Source: Methanospirillum sp. (GTDB lineage Archaea > Halobacteriota > Methanomicrobia > Methanomicrobiales > Methanospirillaceae). Taken from it: a stretch of DNA of 9,555 nt. Made by a program: the position numbers and the translations under genes. Below the pieces are notes generated by a model. It worked only from the letters and a program-made list of their open reading frames with translations. It was not told the origin of the DNA and did no database searches. The stretch lies in contig JAJRBL010000004.1 in NCBI GenBank assembly GCA_028679485.1, forward strand, positions 1-9,555. Reading direction: 5' to 3'. Of the stretch, positions 1 to 7,608 are shown in pieces. Position 1 is the first letter of the stretch. Each line of letters starts with the position of its first letter.

Positions 1-34
1 ATATCCAACCGGGATTCCGGCAGGAGCAGTATAC

Positions 35-613
35 ATGGAGTTAGAGCCACAAGCACGTGAGCAGGTATTTCCCCTTCCGGTCGTTTTGATCTCAACCATA
101 TCAAAAACCGGAATACGGAATATTGCACCATACTCAAACTTTTCCTCGATTCTCAGGGGACAGGATCATGTCATCCTGGCGTCCTGGATGAAGAGGGATA
201 CACTCGATAACATCCGGGAAACGAAAGAGTTCGTCGTGAATATACCCCCGGCTTCGATGGTGAACGAGGTCATGATATGTTCACGTCATTATCCCCCGGA
301 AATTGATGAATTTGAAAAATCAGGATTTGATCCACATAATTCAAAAGAGATATCCGTTCCCGGGATTACCGGCTCTCTTGCCTGGATGGAATGCAGACTG
401 GTCGAGGAGATCGTCCGTGAACACTATTCATTGATCATTGGTTCCGTTTTACGGCTTGAAGTGGATGAATCATTCTTCCGTCCTGATGGCATGATGGATT
501 ATGCAAAAGCAACCCCGCTCTCGGTTATGCTCGGAACAGAACACATGGAGTTTACCTACCCGGTCTCCTGCGGAAGATCTGCCAGGTATGAAGAGATGTT
601 TCTGAAGGGATAA
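35..613 (+). CDS. Flavin reductase-like FMN-binding protein
   Basis: 192-residue protein of the flavin reductase-like (FMN-binding split-barrel) family, expected to be cytoplasmic. Family members bind FMN and either reduce flavin with NAD(P)H or act as small flavoproteins; the electron donor and acceptor here cannot be told from sequence. Family features seen: an N-terminal strand PLPVVLIST, then KTGIRNIAPYSNFSS (around residues 25-39), which is the usual flavin-contacting segment, then KRDTLDNIRETKEFVVNIP (around 53-71). A GGAG at 23-26, 8 bases before the ATG, supports the start. The reading frame stays open to the left edge of the window, so a longer N-terminus cannot be excluded. It ends 2 bp before the next gene, so the two are probably co-transcribed. 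Confidence 0.88.
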   Translation: MELEPQAREQVFPLPVVLISTISKTGIRNIAPYSNFSSILRGQDHVILASWMKRDTLDNIRETKEFVVNIPPASMVNEVMICSRHYPPEIDEFEKSGFDPHNSKEISVPGITGSLAWMECRLVEEIVREHYSLIIGSVLRLEVDESFFRPDGMMDYAKATPLSVMLGTEHMEFTYPVSCGRSARYEEMFLKG

Positions 614-615
614 AC

Positions 616-1695
616 ATGAAAAGAACTCTCATCTGCATCGGACTTATTCTCTTTATTCTGTTATGTTCCGGATTCTCTTCCGCAGAAAGCCAGGAGAAGA
701 CACGAACAGTTACAGACTCACTGGGCAGGAATGTAGTTATCCCTGAAGAGGTTGATTCGGTCATCTGTTCAGGGGCCGGAGCCCTGCGTTATCTGACCTA
801 TCTGCAGATGCAGGATAAGATAATCGGGGTCGACAGCATCGATGCCGGGGAACCGGCCGGCAGACCGTATGCAATTGCCCACCCGGAATTCCAGGACAAA
901 CCAATGACTGGCGATTTCAAGGGATCAGGACATGGAAGTGACAACCTTGAAGGTATCATCTCCCTTCATCCTGACGTGATCATTAAAACGTATGAATCAC
1001 CTGAAAACGTGGAAAAAGAGGAGGAAAAACTCGGAATTCCCATTATATATCTTGAATATGGTGATGTCGGGGTATATCGTGACCAGATGTACAAATCACT
1101 CCGGATTCTCGGTGAGGTGATGGGTGCCGAAAAAAGAGCAGAAGAGGTGATTGGATTCTTTGATAACCAGATCGCAGACCTGGATTCCAGGACAAAGGAT
1201 CTCCCTGATGACCGGAAACCCTCTGCCTATGTCGGGGGTGTCGGGTATTACGGATCGGTGGGACTTGAATCGACAGAACCTGCATATCCACCCTTTATGC
1301 TCACCAATGTCCGGAATGTTGCATCAGGGATGGGTGCGGATCATGCCCAGGTGTCAGGAGAGAAGATAATCGAATGGGATCCTGAATACCTCTTCGTGGA
1401 TCTTGGATGCAAGGACCTGGCAGAGTTACCGAACACCACGATATATCCGGAATTGAGTGCCGGGAAGAACAACAGGGCATATGGCCTCCTTCCATATAAC
1501 TCGTATACTACGGACCAGGACACCGTTCTTGCAAACGCCTACTTTATCGGATCTGTCCTATACCCGGATACATTTTCAGATATTGATCCTACAGCGAAAG
1601 CGGATGAGATCTACTCCTACCTTGTAGGAAAACCGGTCTTCGACGTATTGAACCAGAGATATGGAAATCGTGCATTCAGTCCTCTTCACCTCTGA
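616..1695 (+). CDS. ABC transporter substrate-binding protein, iron/cobalamin-complex family
   Basis: 359-residue exported protein of the periplasmic-binding family that includes FepB and BtuF, which captures metal complexes outside the membrane for an ABC importer. Residues 1-23 form a signal peptide: MKR, a hydrophobic core, then SSA. Cys17 lies in the core but the context (ILLCSG) is a poor lipobox. The mature start TVTDSLGRNVVIP and the following GALRYLTYL are typical of methanogen members, and the first lobe continues through HPEFQDKP and LHPDVIIKTYE. A C-terminal lobe (about 200-310) contains the YVGGVGYYG and WDPEYLFVDLG strands. The ligand (siderophore, haem, cobalamin or another metal complex) cannot be assigned. 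No permease or ATPase gene lies downstream; partners may be upstream of the window or elsewhere. AAGGGA just before the ATG overlaps the end of the flavin-reductase gene. Confidence 0.88.
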   Translation: MKRTLICIGLILFILLCSGFSSAESQEKTRTVTDSLGRNVVIPEEVDSVICSGAGALRYLTYLQMQDKIIGVDSIDAGEPAGRPYAIAHPEFQDKPMTGDFKGSGHGSDNLEGIISLHPDVIIKTYESPENVEKEEEKLGIPIIYLEYGDVGVYRDQMYKSLRILGEVMGAEKRAEEVIGFFDNQIADLDSRTKDLPDDRKPSAYVGGVGYYGSVGLESTEPAYPPFMLTNVRNVASGMGADHAQVSGEKIIEWDPEYLFVDLGCKDLAELPNTTIYPELSAGKNNRAYGLLPYNSYTTDQDTVLANAYFIGSVLYPDTFSDIDPTAKADEIYSYLVGKPVFDVLNQRYGNRAFSPLHL

Positions 1696-1760
1696 TCTTC
1701 TGGAGAGAACATGCATTTTGCCCAGGGAAAAAATAACCCCGCATGGCGCAGGCATAACAG

Positions 1761-1769
1761 TTTATTATG
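1761..1769 (+). promoter_or_regulatory. Possible archaeal TATA box for the CooC-like gene
   Basis: TTTATTATG lies about 80 bases before the ATG at 1847 in the otherwise empty 1696-1846 gap. It would give a leader of roughly 50-60 nt. A second A/T-rich run, TTTAAAAAA near 1822-1830, is too close to the ATG unless the transcript is leaderless. A small ACAGG-ATTC-CCTGT hairpin (1778-1791) sits between the two. Assignment rests on motif and spacing only. Confidence 0.35.
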
Positions 1770-1846
1770 GTGTCTTAACAGGATTCCCTGTCCAAAAAAT
1801 TGTTTGCGGATTGTAATCTGATTTAAAAAAGGAAGAGTGAAACGAG

Positions 1847-2614
1847 ATGAAGATGGTAATTTGCGGTAAAGGCGGATGCGGAAAAAGCACGATCCTGGCA
1901 TTGCTTGCCAGGCAGTATGCAGCAGAAGGAAAGAAGATCCTGGTCATTGATACCGATGAGTCCAATACCGGGCTTCACCGGCTCCTGGGAATGGATGCGC
2001 CAGATGACCTGATCGATTTCCTTGGCGGGAAAAAACCGGTCACTGAAAAGATCATGAATTCATTACCGGATCTCTCCAGTCTGCATTTTTTTAGCCATCC
2101 GATATGTGTTAATAAACTGCCGGCAGGGTATGTAACGAAGAAAGGAAGCATAAAACTGGTTTCTATCGGTAAAATCCATTCATTCGGGGAAGGATGCGCA
2201 TGCCCGATGGGAATCGTGGCAAAACAGTTTTTATCAGGACTAACAGATCAGGATGATGAGATAGTCCTGGTTGATACGGAGGCAGGAATCGAACATTTTG
2301 GCAGGGGAATTGAAGAAGGTACGGATCTTATCCTTATGATCGTAGATCCCTCGTATGAATCGGTATTGCTCACCAGGAAAATTTCGGAAATGAGCGGAAT
2401 CAGGCCGGATATGTATTACATGCTGAATAAGATCGATTCAGACACAGGCTCCCGCCTGCGATGCCACCTGTTGCACCCTGAAAAGATCATCGGTGAAATG
2501 GGCTTTTTACCTGTCATCACCCGGAGTGGTCTGGACGGAGAGGTACTGGACGACTATCCTCCTGAAATTTTCCAGGTTTCACGGAGATTATCCGCAATGG
2601 ATATCACTTCATAA
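1847..2614 (+). CDS. cooC: CooC-like nickel-insertion P-loop ATPase
   Basis: 255-residue MinD/SIMIBI-class ATPase of the CooC group, which uses ATP-driven dimerisation to deliver nickel to the active site of carbon monoxide dehydrogenase or related Ni enzymes in the cytoplasm. Visible features: deviant Walker A GKGGCGKST (residues 7-15, signature Lys8 and P-loop Lys13), switch I VIDTDESNTGL (about 34-43), the diagnostic CxC nickel-binding motif GCACPMG (Cys117 and Cys119), and the CooC-type Walker B/switch II region LVDTEAGIEHFGRG (141-154). The length is normal for CooC. No CODH or acetyl-CoA decarbonylase subunit is in the window, so the client must be encoded elsewhere. GGAAGAG before the ATG is a modest ribosome-binding site. 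An extra cysteine in the P-loop (Cys11) replaces the more usual valine or isoleucine. Confidence 0.87.
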   Translation: MKMVICGKGGCGKSTILALLARQYAAEGKKILVIDTDESNTGLHRLLGMDAPDDLIDFLGGKKPVTEKIMNSLPDLSSLHFFSHPICVNKLPAGYVTKKGSIKLVSIGKIHSFGEGCACPMGIVAKQFLSGLTDQDDEIVLVDTEAGIEHFGRGIEEGTDLILMIVDPSYESVLLTRKISEMSGIRPDMYYMLNKIDSDTGSRLRCHLLHPEKIIGEMGFLPVITRSGLDGEVLDDYPPEIFQVSRRLSAMDITS

Positions 2615-2655
2615 TCCTACTGAACGGGGGAGTTTACCTTTCGTCCTCTATCTCT

Positions 2656-2670
2656 GGAAAACTCTTTTCC
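2656..2670 (+). other. Short hairpin downstream of the CooC-like gene
   Basis: GGAAAA-CTC-TTTTCC is a perfect 6-bp inverted repeat with a 3-nt loop. It can be extended by TCGTC (2641-2645) pairing with GACGA (2671-2675) around a bulge. It lies 42 bp after the cooC-like stop. No T-run follows at once; the nearest T-rich stretch is TTTGTTTTAT about 35 bases later. A role in 3'-end formation is possible but weak. Confidence 0.35.
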
Positions 2671-2778
2671 GACGAGAGAATTGCCTTTGTCTCCGAGAGG
2701 GATGTTTGTTTTATCGGGAGGGAATTTACGTGGATTCAGGTATGAAATTACCACGGGATGATAATTGTGATTTCGGTT

Positions 2779-2918
2779 ATATAGTATAATGCCAAACTTT
2801 CTGGATTTATCCAAATAGTTTGGCTTAAATTGTGTAGTGCATTTAGTGTGCACACTTTAGAATAACCTTCGTTTCACTTCGATTATTCTAAATCGTTATG
2901 CTTTGCACTATACTATAT
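2779..2918. mobile_element. MITE-like 140-bp palindromic element with terminal inverted repeats
   Basis: The stretch begins with ATATAGTATAATGC (2779-2792) and ends with its inverse GCACTATACTATAT (2905-2918), matching at 13 of 14 positions. Pairing can be extended inward with one gap. Inside are GCCAAACT/AGTTTGGC (2791-2798/2817-2824) enclosing TGGAT/ATCCA, a 12-bp perfect palindrome AGTGTGCACACT (2845-2856), and TTTAGAATAA/TTATTCTAAA (2856-2865/2883-2892). It has no coding capacity. Such architecture is typical of miniature inverted-repeat elements. A TA target duplication would fit but is ambiguous because the ends are themselves TA-rich. The alternative is a native structured leader or operator region of the copper ATPase. 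Only one copy is visible in the window, so mobility is inference. Confidence 0.55.
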
Positions 2919-2978
2919 CCGATTCTGATCATACACAAGATAGGTACGGGAATGAATTCTCCTCAGATGATAACAGAT

Positions 2979-3000
2979 ATTCCCTGTTATTACAGGGGAT
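2979..3000. promoter_or_regulatory. Palindromic operator candidate upstream of the copper ATPase
   Basis: CCCTGT-TATT-ACAGGG (2982-2997) is a perfect 6-bp inverted repeat with a 4-nt spacer, extended on both sides by AT...AT with one T/G mismatch. It lies about 100 bp before the ATPase start, between the palindromic element and the coding region. The size and symmetry suit a dimeric metal-responsive repressor, but no archaeal copper-regulator motif was recognised, so the function is inferred from position alone. Confidence 0.4.
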
Positions 3001-3065
3001 AAGGGGAAAATCAGGACATTTCTGGGGAGTCACAGATTATGATACGAAACCACAAAGGAACAAAC

Positions 3066-3098
3066 ATGAACCGACTAACAGAAGATGGTTTTCGATGA
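3066..3098 (+). CDS. Ten-codon upstream reading frame overlapping the ATPase start (ATGA)
   Basis: ATG at 3066 is preceded by AAAGGAAC, a reasonable ribosome-binding site. The frame encodes [10 protein letters not shown] and stops at TGA 3096-3098, which overlaps the ATPase ATG (3095-3097) in an ATGA junction. The ATPase start has no clear ribosome-binding site of its own, so this mini-ORF could deliver ribosomes to it by termination-reinitiation, or act as a leader peptide. The peptide resembles nothing I recognise. It could be coincidental. Confidence 0.4.
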   Translation: MNRLTEDGFR

Positions 3099-5530
3099 GA
3101 CCCGATCTGCAGAGTATTGAACTGACAATATCAGGCATGCACTGTGCAATGTGTGCTCTCTCATTGGAAAAGGGATTAAATAACACACCCGGCGTAAATA
3201 AAGCATCGGTAAATTTAGGAACAGGAAAAGCCGCAATAGAGTATGATCATTCTGTCGTGGATCCAGGCGCACTCGTCAGGGTAGTGAAAGAGACCGGGTT
3301 TGAAGTGGTGCCTGAAGGGGTGAGGATCAGGGTAGGTGGTATGACCTGTGTCATGTGTGCAAAGACTATCGAAGGAGCACTCATATCGTTGAATGGAATC
3401 ATATCGGCCAAGGCAGATCCGGGAAATGACCAGGTCTATGTCACCTATATCCCGTCAGTTCTGTCAATGGAGGATATAAAAAAAGCCATTGAAGATACCG
3501 GGTATACGTATCTTGGAACAGGAGAGAAAGAAAATCTCCTTGAAGATGAAATATTCAGGACAGACCTCTCTGACAAACGTAACCGTGTCATCATCGGATT
3601 TTCTATCTCAGCCATTTTAATGCTGGAAATGTTCATTCCTGCCCATGATACCCTCCTGTTTATGTACCTGCAATTCATCATCGCCACTCCTGCGTTTTTC
3701 TACCTCGGATATCCCATTTACCGGGCATCGTTTGTTTCCCTGAAAAACAGGATGCTGAATATGGATGTGATGTATGGAATGGGCATCAGCATTGCATACA
3801 TTGCCAGTGTTCTCGGAACATTCGGGATTGTACTGGACAGAACCTACATATTCTACAGTACCGCGATTATGCTCACGTCATTTCTCATGCTGGGTCGATA
3901 TCTCGAGGCACGTGCCAAGGGGAGGACATCAGGTGCGATTAAAGCCCTTATAAGGCTGCAGCCGGATTTTACTTCGGTCATAGAGGATGATTCTGAAATC
4001 AGGAGACCAACTGACGAGGTAAAAACCGGAGACCTTATCCTGGTCAGGCCCGGTGAGAGGATCCCGGTTGACGGAGTTATCGTATCAGGTACCAGTTACA
4101 TAGATGAATCGATGATTACCGGCGAACCGGTCCCGGTTGAAAAGTCCAAAGGCACCAGGGTTATCGGAGGGACAATTCTTACTACGGGCAGCATAACATT
4201 CCAGGCTGAAAAGGTTGGGTCTGACACCGTTCTTGCCAGGATTATCCGGATGGTAAGAGAGGCACAGAACTCCCGCCCTCATGTCCAGAAAATAGCAGAT
4301 AAAGTTGTGTCATGGTTTATTCCGGTTGTGCTCACGATATCTGTCCTTGCTTTTTTGTATTGGTACTTCATCGCCGGGATGGGTTTCCAGTTTGCACTGC
4401 AGACGTTAATCGCCGTTCTCGTTGTGGCATGTCCCTGTGCTCTCGGTCTCGCGACCCCTACTGCCGTAACCGTGGGAGTGGGAAGAGGAGCGGAACTGGG
4501 CATTCTTATACGGAACGGAGAATCCCTGGAGGTTTGTGATAAAATCACGTCCATGCTCTTTGATAAGACCGGGACTATCACCGAGGGCAGGCCGGTGGTA
4601 ACTGATATCGATCTCTTCTCCGGGGATGTACCTTCGCTTCTCCAGGCTGCTGCCAGTCTTGAACATCTTTCACTTCATCCCCTCGGTTCGGCGATTATCG
4701 AGAAAGCCGGAACTGAAAGCATTAATCCCCGGGATGTCCGGGATTTTTCGAATGTATCAGGAAAAGGTCTGTCCGGAATACTTGACAGCGAACCGGTTTT
4801 CGTAGGAAGTCGTGCGTTTATGGAGGATTCAGGGATTCAACTGAATAATAACGAGTCAGAATCTCTTTCTCTCAGGCAGAGTGAAGGAAAAACAGCCGTT
4901 CTCGTTGCAAAAAGCAGAGAACTGCTCGGCCTTATCTCGATTTCAGATCGGATTAAACCTGATGCCAAAGAAGCGATAGAGAACCTTCAGAAGATGAAGA
5001 TCTCTTCAATGATGGTAACCGGAGATAACCAGAGAACCGCAGAGGTCGTAGGCAGGCAGGTGGGAATACAACAGGTGAGGGCTGGCATTCTCCCCCAGGA
5101 AAAAGGAGAGGTGGTCTCCCAGTTAGAGAAGGGAGGGGAGATTGTTGCGTTTGTGGGTGACGGAATTAATGATGCCCCGGCACTTGCCCAGGCCCATGTG
5201 GGTATTGCCATTGGAAACGGGACAGATATAGCAGTAGAAAGTGCTGATATCGTATTGGTGAAGGGGGATTTAAACGATGCTGTCGCGGCAGTCCAACTGG
5301 GGCGAAAAGTGATGAGCAGGATCAGGCTGAACCTGTTCTGGGCTTTTGCATATAATATCGTATTAATCCCCCTGGCTGCAGGTCTCCTGTACTATTCCGG
5401 GAAGATAATATTCAGGCCGGAATATGGTGCCCTTGCAATGGCTCTTTCTTCCGTAACGGTTATTTCGCTCTCCCTCCTGCTCAAAAATTATGTACCCCCG
5501 GTAAAAAGAAGCCCACATAACAAGGTGTAG
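3095..5530 (+). CDS. copA: Copper-exporting P1B-type ATPase with two N-terminal HMA domains
   Basis: 811-residue membrane pump that exports Cu(I) (the CPC class may also move Ag(I)) from the cytoplasm using ATP. In order: HMA domain 1 with GMHCAMC (Cys17, Cys20); HMA domain 2 with GMTCVMC (Cys85, Cys88); membrane helices from about residue 170; actuator loop with TGE (342-344); transport motif CPC (446-448) in [13 protein letters not shown]; phosphorylation site DKTGT (Asp490); the SLHPLG nucleotide-binding His-Pro; [10 protein letters not shown] (688-697); then NLFWAFAYN and [10 protein letters not shown], the last two helices whose YN and MxxSS residues complete the Cu(I) sites. The length fits a two-HMA archaeal CopA. 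I chose ATG 3095 because the only earlier in-frame start, TTG 2903, lies inside the inverted-repeat element and its 64 added residues resemble no HMA leader. HMA1 has His where Thr is usual in MTCxxC. Confidence 0.93.
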   Translation: MRPDLQSIELTISGMHCAMCALSLEKGLNNTPGVNKASVNLGTGKAAIEYDHSVVDPGALVRVVKETGFEVVPEGVRIRVGGMTCVMCAKTIEGALISLNGIISAKADPGNDQVYVTYIPSVLSMEDIKKAIEDTGYTYLGTGEKENLLEDEIFRTDLSDKRNRVIIGFSISAILMLEMFIPAHDTLLFMYLQFIIATPAFFYLGYPIYRASFVSLKNRMLNMDVMYGMGISIAYIASVLGTFGIVLDRTYIFYSTAIMLTSFLMLGRYLEARAKGRTSGAIKALIRLQPDFTSVIEDDSEIRRPTDEVKTGDLILVRPGERIPVDGVIVSGTSYIDESMITGEPVPVEKSKGTRVIGGTILTTGSITFQAEKVGSDTVLARIIRMVREAQNSRPHVQKIADKVVSWFIPVVLTISVLAFLYWYFIAGMGFQFALQTLIAVLVVACPCALGLATPTAVTVGVGRGAELGILIRNGESLEVCDKITSMLFDKTGTITEGRPVVTDIDLFSGDVPSLLQAAASLEHLSLHPLGSAIIEKAGTESINPRDVRDFSNVSGKGLSGILDSEPVFVGSRAFMEDSGIQLNNNESESLSLRQSEGKTAVLVAKSRELLGLISISDRIKPDAKEAIENLQKMKISSMMVTGDNQRTAEVVGRQVGIQQVRAGILPQEKGEVVSQLEKGGEIVAFVGDGINDAPALAQAHVGIAIGNGTDIAVESADIVLVKGDLNDAVAAVQLGRKVMSRIRLNLFWAFAYNIVLIPLAAGLLYYSGKIIFRPEYGALAMALSSVTVISLSLLLKNYVPPVKRSPHNKV

Positions 5531-5557
5531 GAGAAACCGGGAAGAATGCAGGCACTG

Positions 5558-6169
5558 TCAGTCAGGGTGACTTTCATTACCTGCTTTCCTCAGCACCACT
5601 GCCCGGTTCACGAAGTAATGCAGGCGTTTTACCGGCACAAAACCTGCACTCACTGCCTGCTCTATCTCGTTTTGGAATTCGCTGCCTGATATGACATACG
5701 GCGGTTCGGTCAGGAAGAAGGTTCCGCCTGGTTTGAGCAGGGCTGCAATCTCCCGGAAGAGTTTTGCCGGATCAGGCACCTCGTGCACGACAAAGATCGC
5801 GAAGGCAACATCGAATGTGCCGTTGAGGTCAGCAGGGAGGCTGATGGAGTCAGGTCTACACCGGTGGGTCCGGACCCGCTCCATGAGCCCGAGAGGTGCA
5901 AGTTTCCCTGTCAGGATCTTCAGCATCTCATCCTGGAGGTCTGCCGAGTAGACGAGTCCGTTCTCCCCGACCCGGATGGCAAACTCGCGGGTGAAAAACC
6001 CTGGCCCGCAGCCGAAGTCGAGAACCCGGTCACCCGGCCGGACATACATTTCTGCCAGCCGGTCAGGCCGGTAGAGAAAATGGCGGAACCGGGTGTCGAG
6101 ATGGCCGGCCTTCTCCGCGGAGAAGACCTCGTGGTGATGGGATCTCTTCTGCTTGTCACCTGAACTCAT
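5558..6169 (-). CDS. Class I SAM-dependent methyltransferase
   Basis: 203-residue soluble Rossmann-fold methyltransferase (Methyltransf_11/25-like). Motif I VLDFGCGPG (residues 49-57) binds SAM; the acidic end of strand 2 is Asp77 in YSADLQ; motif IV is FDVAFAIFVVHEVPD (119-133); the post-motif loop is LKPGGTFFLTEP (145-156). The N-terminal HHHEVFSAEKAGHLD precedes the fold and resembles a subgroup of archaeal and clostridial methyltransferases of unknown substrate; the three histidines and the AEKAGHLD segment may help form the substrate or metal site. It converges on the copper ATPase with 27 bp between stops. The start ATG (complement of 6167-6169) has GAGG only 2 bases upstream, a tight spacing. 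The gene is visibly GC-richer than both neighbours, with many CCGG-type words, which may reflect separate origin. Substrate unknown. Confidence 0.85.
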   Translation of the reverse strand: MSSGDKQKRSHHHEVFSAEKAGHLDTRFRHFLYRPDRLAEMYVRPGDRVLDFGCGPGFFTREFAIRVGENGLVYSADLQDEMLKILTGKLAPLGLMERVRTHRCRPDSISLPADLNGTFDVAFAIFVVHEVPDPAKLFREIAALLKPGGTFFLTEPPYVISGSEFQNEIEQAVSAGFVPVKRLHYFVNRAVVLRKAGNESHPD

Positions 6170-6468
6170 ATCCTCGTATTGGAGTGCTGCTGAGATAACG
6201 GTTTTCGATCATGAGGTAAAACCAGGCAGACAGAACCAGTCGATGAAAAGATGCAATTAGGGGAAAGATTCGGGATTCCGGTTTACATGAGACCTGGTTA
6301 ATTACGAGAGGTGACGTGTTGTCGTGCACGGGATACCGTTGCAGAATGACCAAAGGAATACCGGGGCAGTTCTCACGGATAAACTGAATCACCCCCTATT
6401 ATGTAAGGTACCCATTCAATAGCAGTCTGCCATCAGCAATTCAATTTGGAAATTCTTATCATCCTCAG
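6170..6468. other. Intergenic region with no supported gene
   Basis: About 300 bp between the methyltransferase start and the RDD-fusion promoter. I see no convincing gene. It contains an 8-bp palindrome CGTGCACG (6323-6330), a separated inverted pair AACCAGG/CCTGGTT (6220-6226 and 6293-6299), and a repeated CATGAG (6210-6215, 6286-6291). A reverse-strand open frame (GTG at 6392 leftwards) starts with residues VIQFIRENCPGIPLVIL that faintly recall a receiver domain, but it is short and lacks the rest of the fold. Confidence 0.5.
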
Positions 6469-6478
6469 TTTTTATATA
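6469..6478 (+). promoter_or_regulatory. TATA box for the zinc ribbon-RDD-archaellin gene
   Basis: TTTTTATATA is an excellent match to the archaeal TATA box. Transcription would be expected to begin about 25 bases downstream, near 6500. This places the ATG at 6483 upstream of the likely transcript start and supports translation from ATG 6570 instead, which also has a GGTGAT ribosome-binding site at 6561-6566. Confidence 0.65.
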
Positions 6479-6569
6479 GACAATGCGGGATCAACTCACG
6501 GTGAGGGAATATTTCGGCACCACATTGAAATATTTTGCCAAATGCCCGCATCATTTAACTGGTGATACT

Positions 6570-7577
6570 ATGACTGAAATGAATTTTTGTCCGGTTTGTG
6601 GCAAGGAGTTAGAGGATAAAACGACGGAGAAATGTCCCTCGTGCGGAGAGACAATACGGGAAAACACCGGGTCAAAGAAGGAGTATGTCGGGTTCGGTAC
6701 CCGTTTCGCGGCCTACCTTATCGATTCTATCATCCTCTTTATCATCGGTGCCGGTATCGGATTATGTATCGGCCTCATGTTCGGCCAGTTATCCCCAGTA
6801 TTTGGGTATATTCTCGGATTAGTCGTTGTATTTCTCTATTTTATCCTGCTCGAGGCTTCATCCTCACAGGCCACCATTGGGAAGAAACTCGTGAACATCA
6901 TCGTTGTCAACGACCAATCAGCCAGGATAAGTTACGGACAGGCTTTCATCCGCCGGTTCATCATCACCATACCGCTCGTGAATATCATCTCTGCCATAAT
7001 CATTGATACCAATGATAAAAAACAGGGTTTGCACGACAAAGCGGCGAAGACGTATGTTATGTTCAAGAATGACAAACGCTCGAATATCGTCATCATAATA
7101 CTCATCATAGTGGTGGTACTCATTTTACTCACCGTCTGTGCAGCGATATTCTCCTATCTCATGCTGGGAGCAGGATTTTTTACAACACAAAAATCACAGG
7201 AGATAACCTACTCGGGAATAAAACAGACGACATCGACGGTTCTTTTTGATGGGACCATGCAGGGAGTATACGCGGACGGGCTCCGGAAATGTTCATTCAA
7301 CCTGAAAGTCCCAAGTGGCGAAACACCCCAAAAAATCGAGGATATCCAGTTTCTCTGGACATATATGAATGGAGCTCCGGTAGAGATACATGACGTTTTA
7401 CCAGCAACAGGAATCATTCAACCAGGATCTTCGGTAGCGATCACCCTTACGATACCTCAGGACCAACAGCCAAAGGCCGGGGAATTCTTCGTTTTAGAGA
7501 TGAAACCTGAAAAAGGTCCTTCATCGCTTGTAATGAGGACATTAAGTTCCCGATATACCGGCGGGCCTATCATATGA
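6570..7577 (+). CDS. Zinc ribbon-RDD membrane protein fused to an archaellin-like domain
   Basis: 335-residue membrane protein of unknown function with an unusual domain order. Residues 7-25: a zinc ribbon, CPVCG...CPSCG (CX2C-X11-CX2C). Residues 38-165: an RDD domain with RFAAYLID, two hydrophobic helices (about 47-70 and 77-95), GKKLVNIIVVN, QAFIRR, a third hydrophobic stretch (about 129-146) and LHDKAAKTYV. Residues 172-198: a long hydrophobic helix running into GAGFFTTQKSQE (200-211), a segment I recognise from methanogen archaellins. Residues about 224-335: beta-rich, with the archaellin-like ending EFFVLEMKPEKG...VMRT. The C-terminal half thus looks like an archaellin without its own start and prepeptide; KRS before the helix is only a poor class III signal-peptide site. 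Start 6570 was chosen from the TATA box and GGTGAT. A longer frame from 6483 would add 29 unlikely residues. Confidence 0.8.
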   Translation: MTEMNFCPVCGKELEDKTTEKCPSCGETIRENTGSKKEYVGFGTRFAAYLIDSIILFIIGAGIGLCIGLMFGQLSPVFGYILGLVVVFLYFILLEASSSQATIGKKLVNIIVVNDQSARISYGQAFIRRFIITIPLVNIISAIIIDTNDKKQGLHDKAAKTYVMFKNDKRSNIVIIILIIVVVLILLTVCAAIFSYLMLGAGFFTTQKSQEITYSGIKQTTSTVLFDGTMQGVYADGLRKCSFNLKVPSGETPQKIEDIQFLWTYMNGAPVEIHDVLPATGIIQPGSSVAITLTIPQDQQPKAGEFFVLEMKPEKGPSSLVMRTLSSRYTGGPII

Positions 7578-7608
7578 GAGTGAATCCATTCTCATAACAC
7601 CTCTTTTT
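7573..7608 (+). terminator. Hairpin and T-tract terminator of the RDD-fusion gene
   Basis: TATGAGAGTG (7573-7582) pairs with CATTCTCATA (7587-7596) as a 10-bp stem with one G-T wobble and an AATC loop. CTCTTTTT follows (T run 7604-7608). The stem overlaps the TGA stop (7575-7577). Archaeal termination depends mainly on the T-tract, so the stem could also be a 3'-end stabiliser. Confidence 0.6.

Noticed and set aside
1..1695. Complete metal-complex ABC importer
   Set aside because: Only the binding protein is present; no permease or ATPase gene of the importer lies in the window.
2493..2853. Small frames on both strands around the end of the cooC-like gene
   Set aside because: They are out of frame with cooC or run through the palindromic element, and have low-complexity or unrecognisable sequences.
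2903..3094. 64-residue N-terminal extension of the copper ATPase from TTG 2903
   Set aside because: The TTG lies within the right terminal inverted repeat, has no ribosome-binding site, and the extension does not resemble HMA leaders. ATG 3095 directly precedes the first HMA domain.
5783..6163. 126-residue forward frame antisense to the methyltransferase
   Set aside because: The opposite strand encodes clear SAM-binding motifs; the forward frame is a by-product of high GC content.
6156..6392. Reverse-strand 78-residue frame with a faintly receiver-like start
   Set aside because: It is short, starts with GTG, overlaps the methyltransferase start, and has no phospho-acceptor or complete fold.
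6483..6569. 29-residue N-terminal extension of the RDD fusion from ATG 6483
   Set aside because: It starts 5 bases after the TATA box, upstream of the expected transcript start. ATG 6570 has GGTGAT and begins just before the zinc ribbon.
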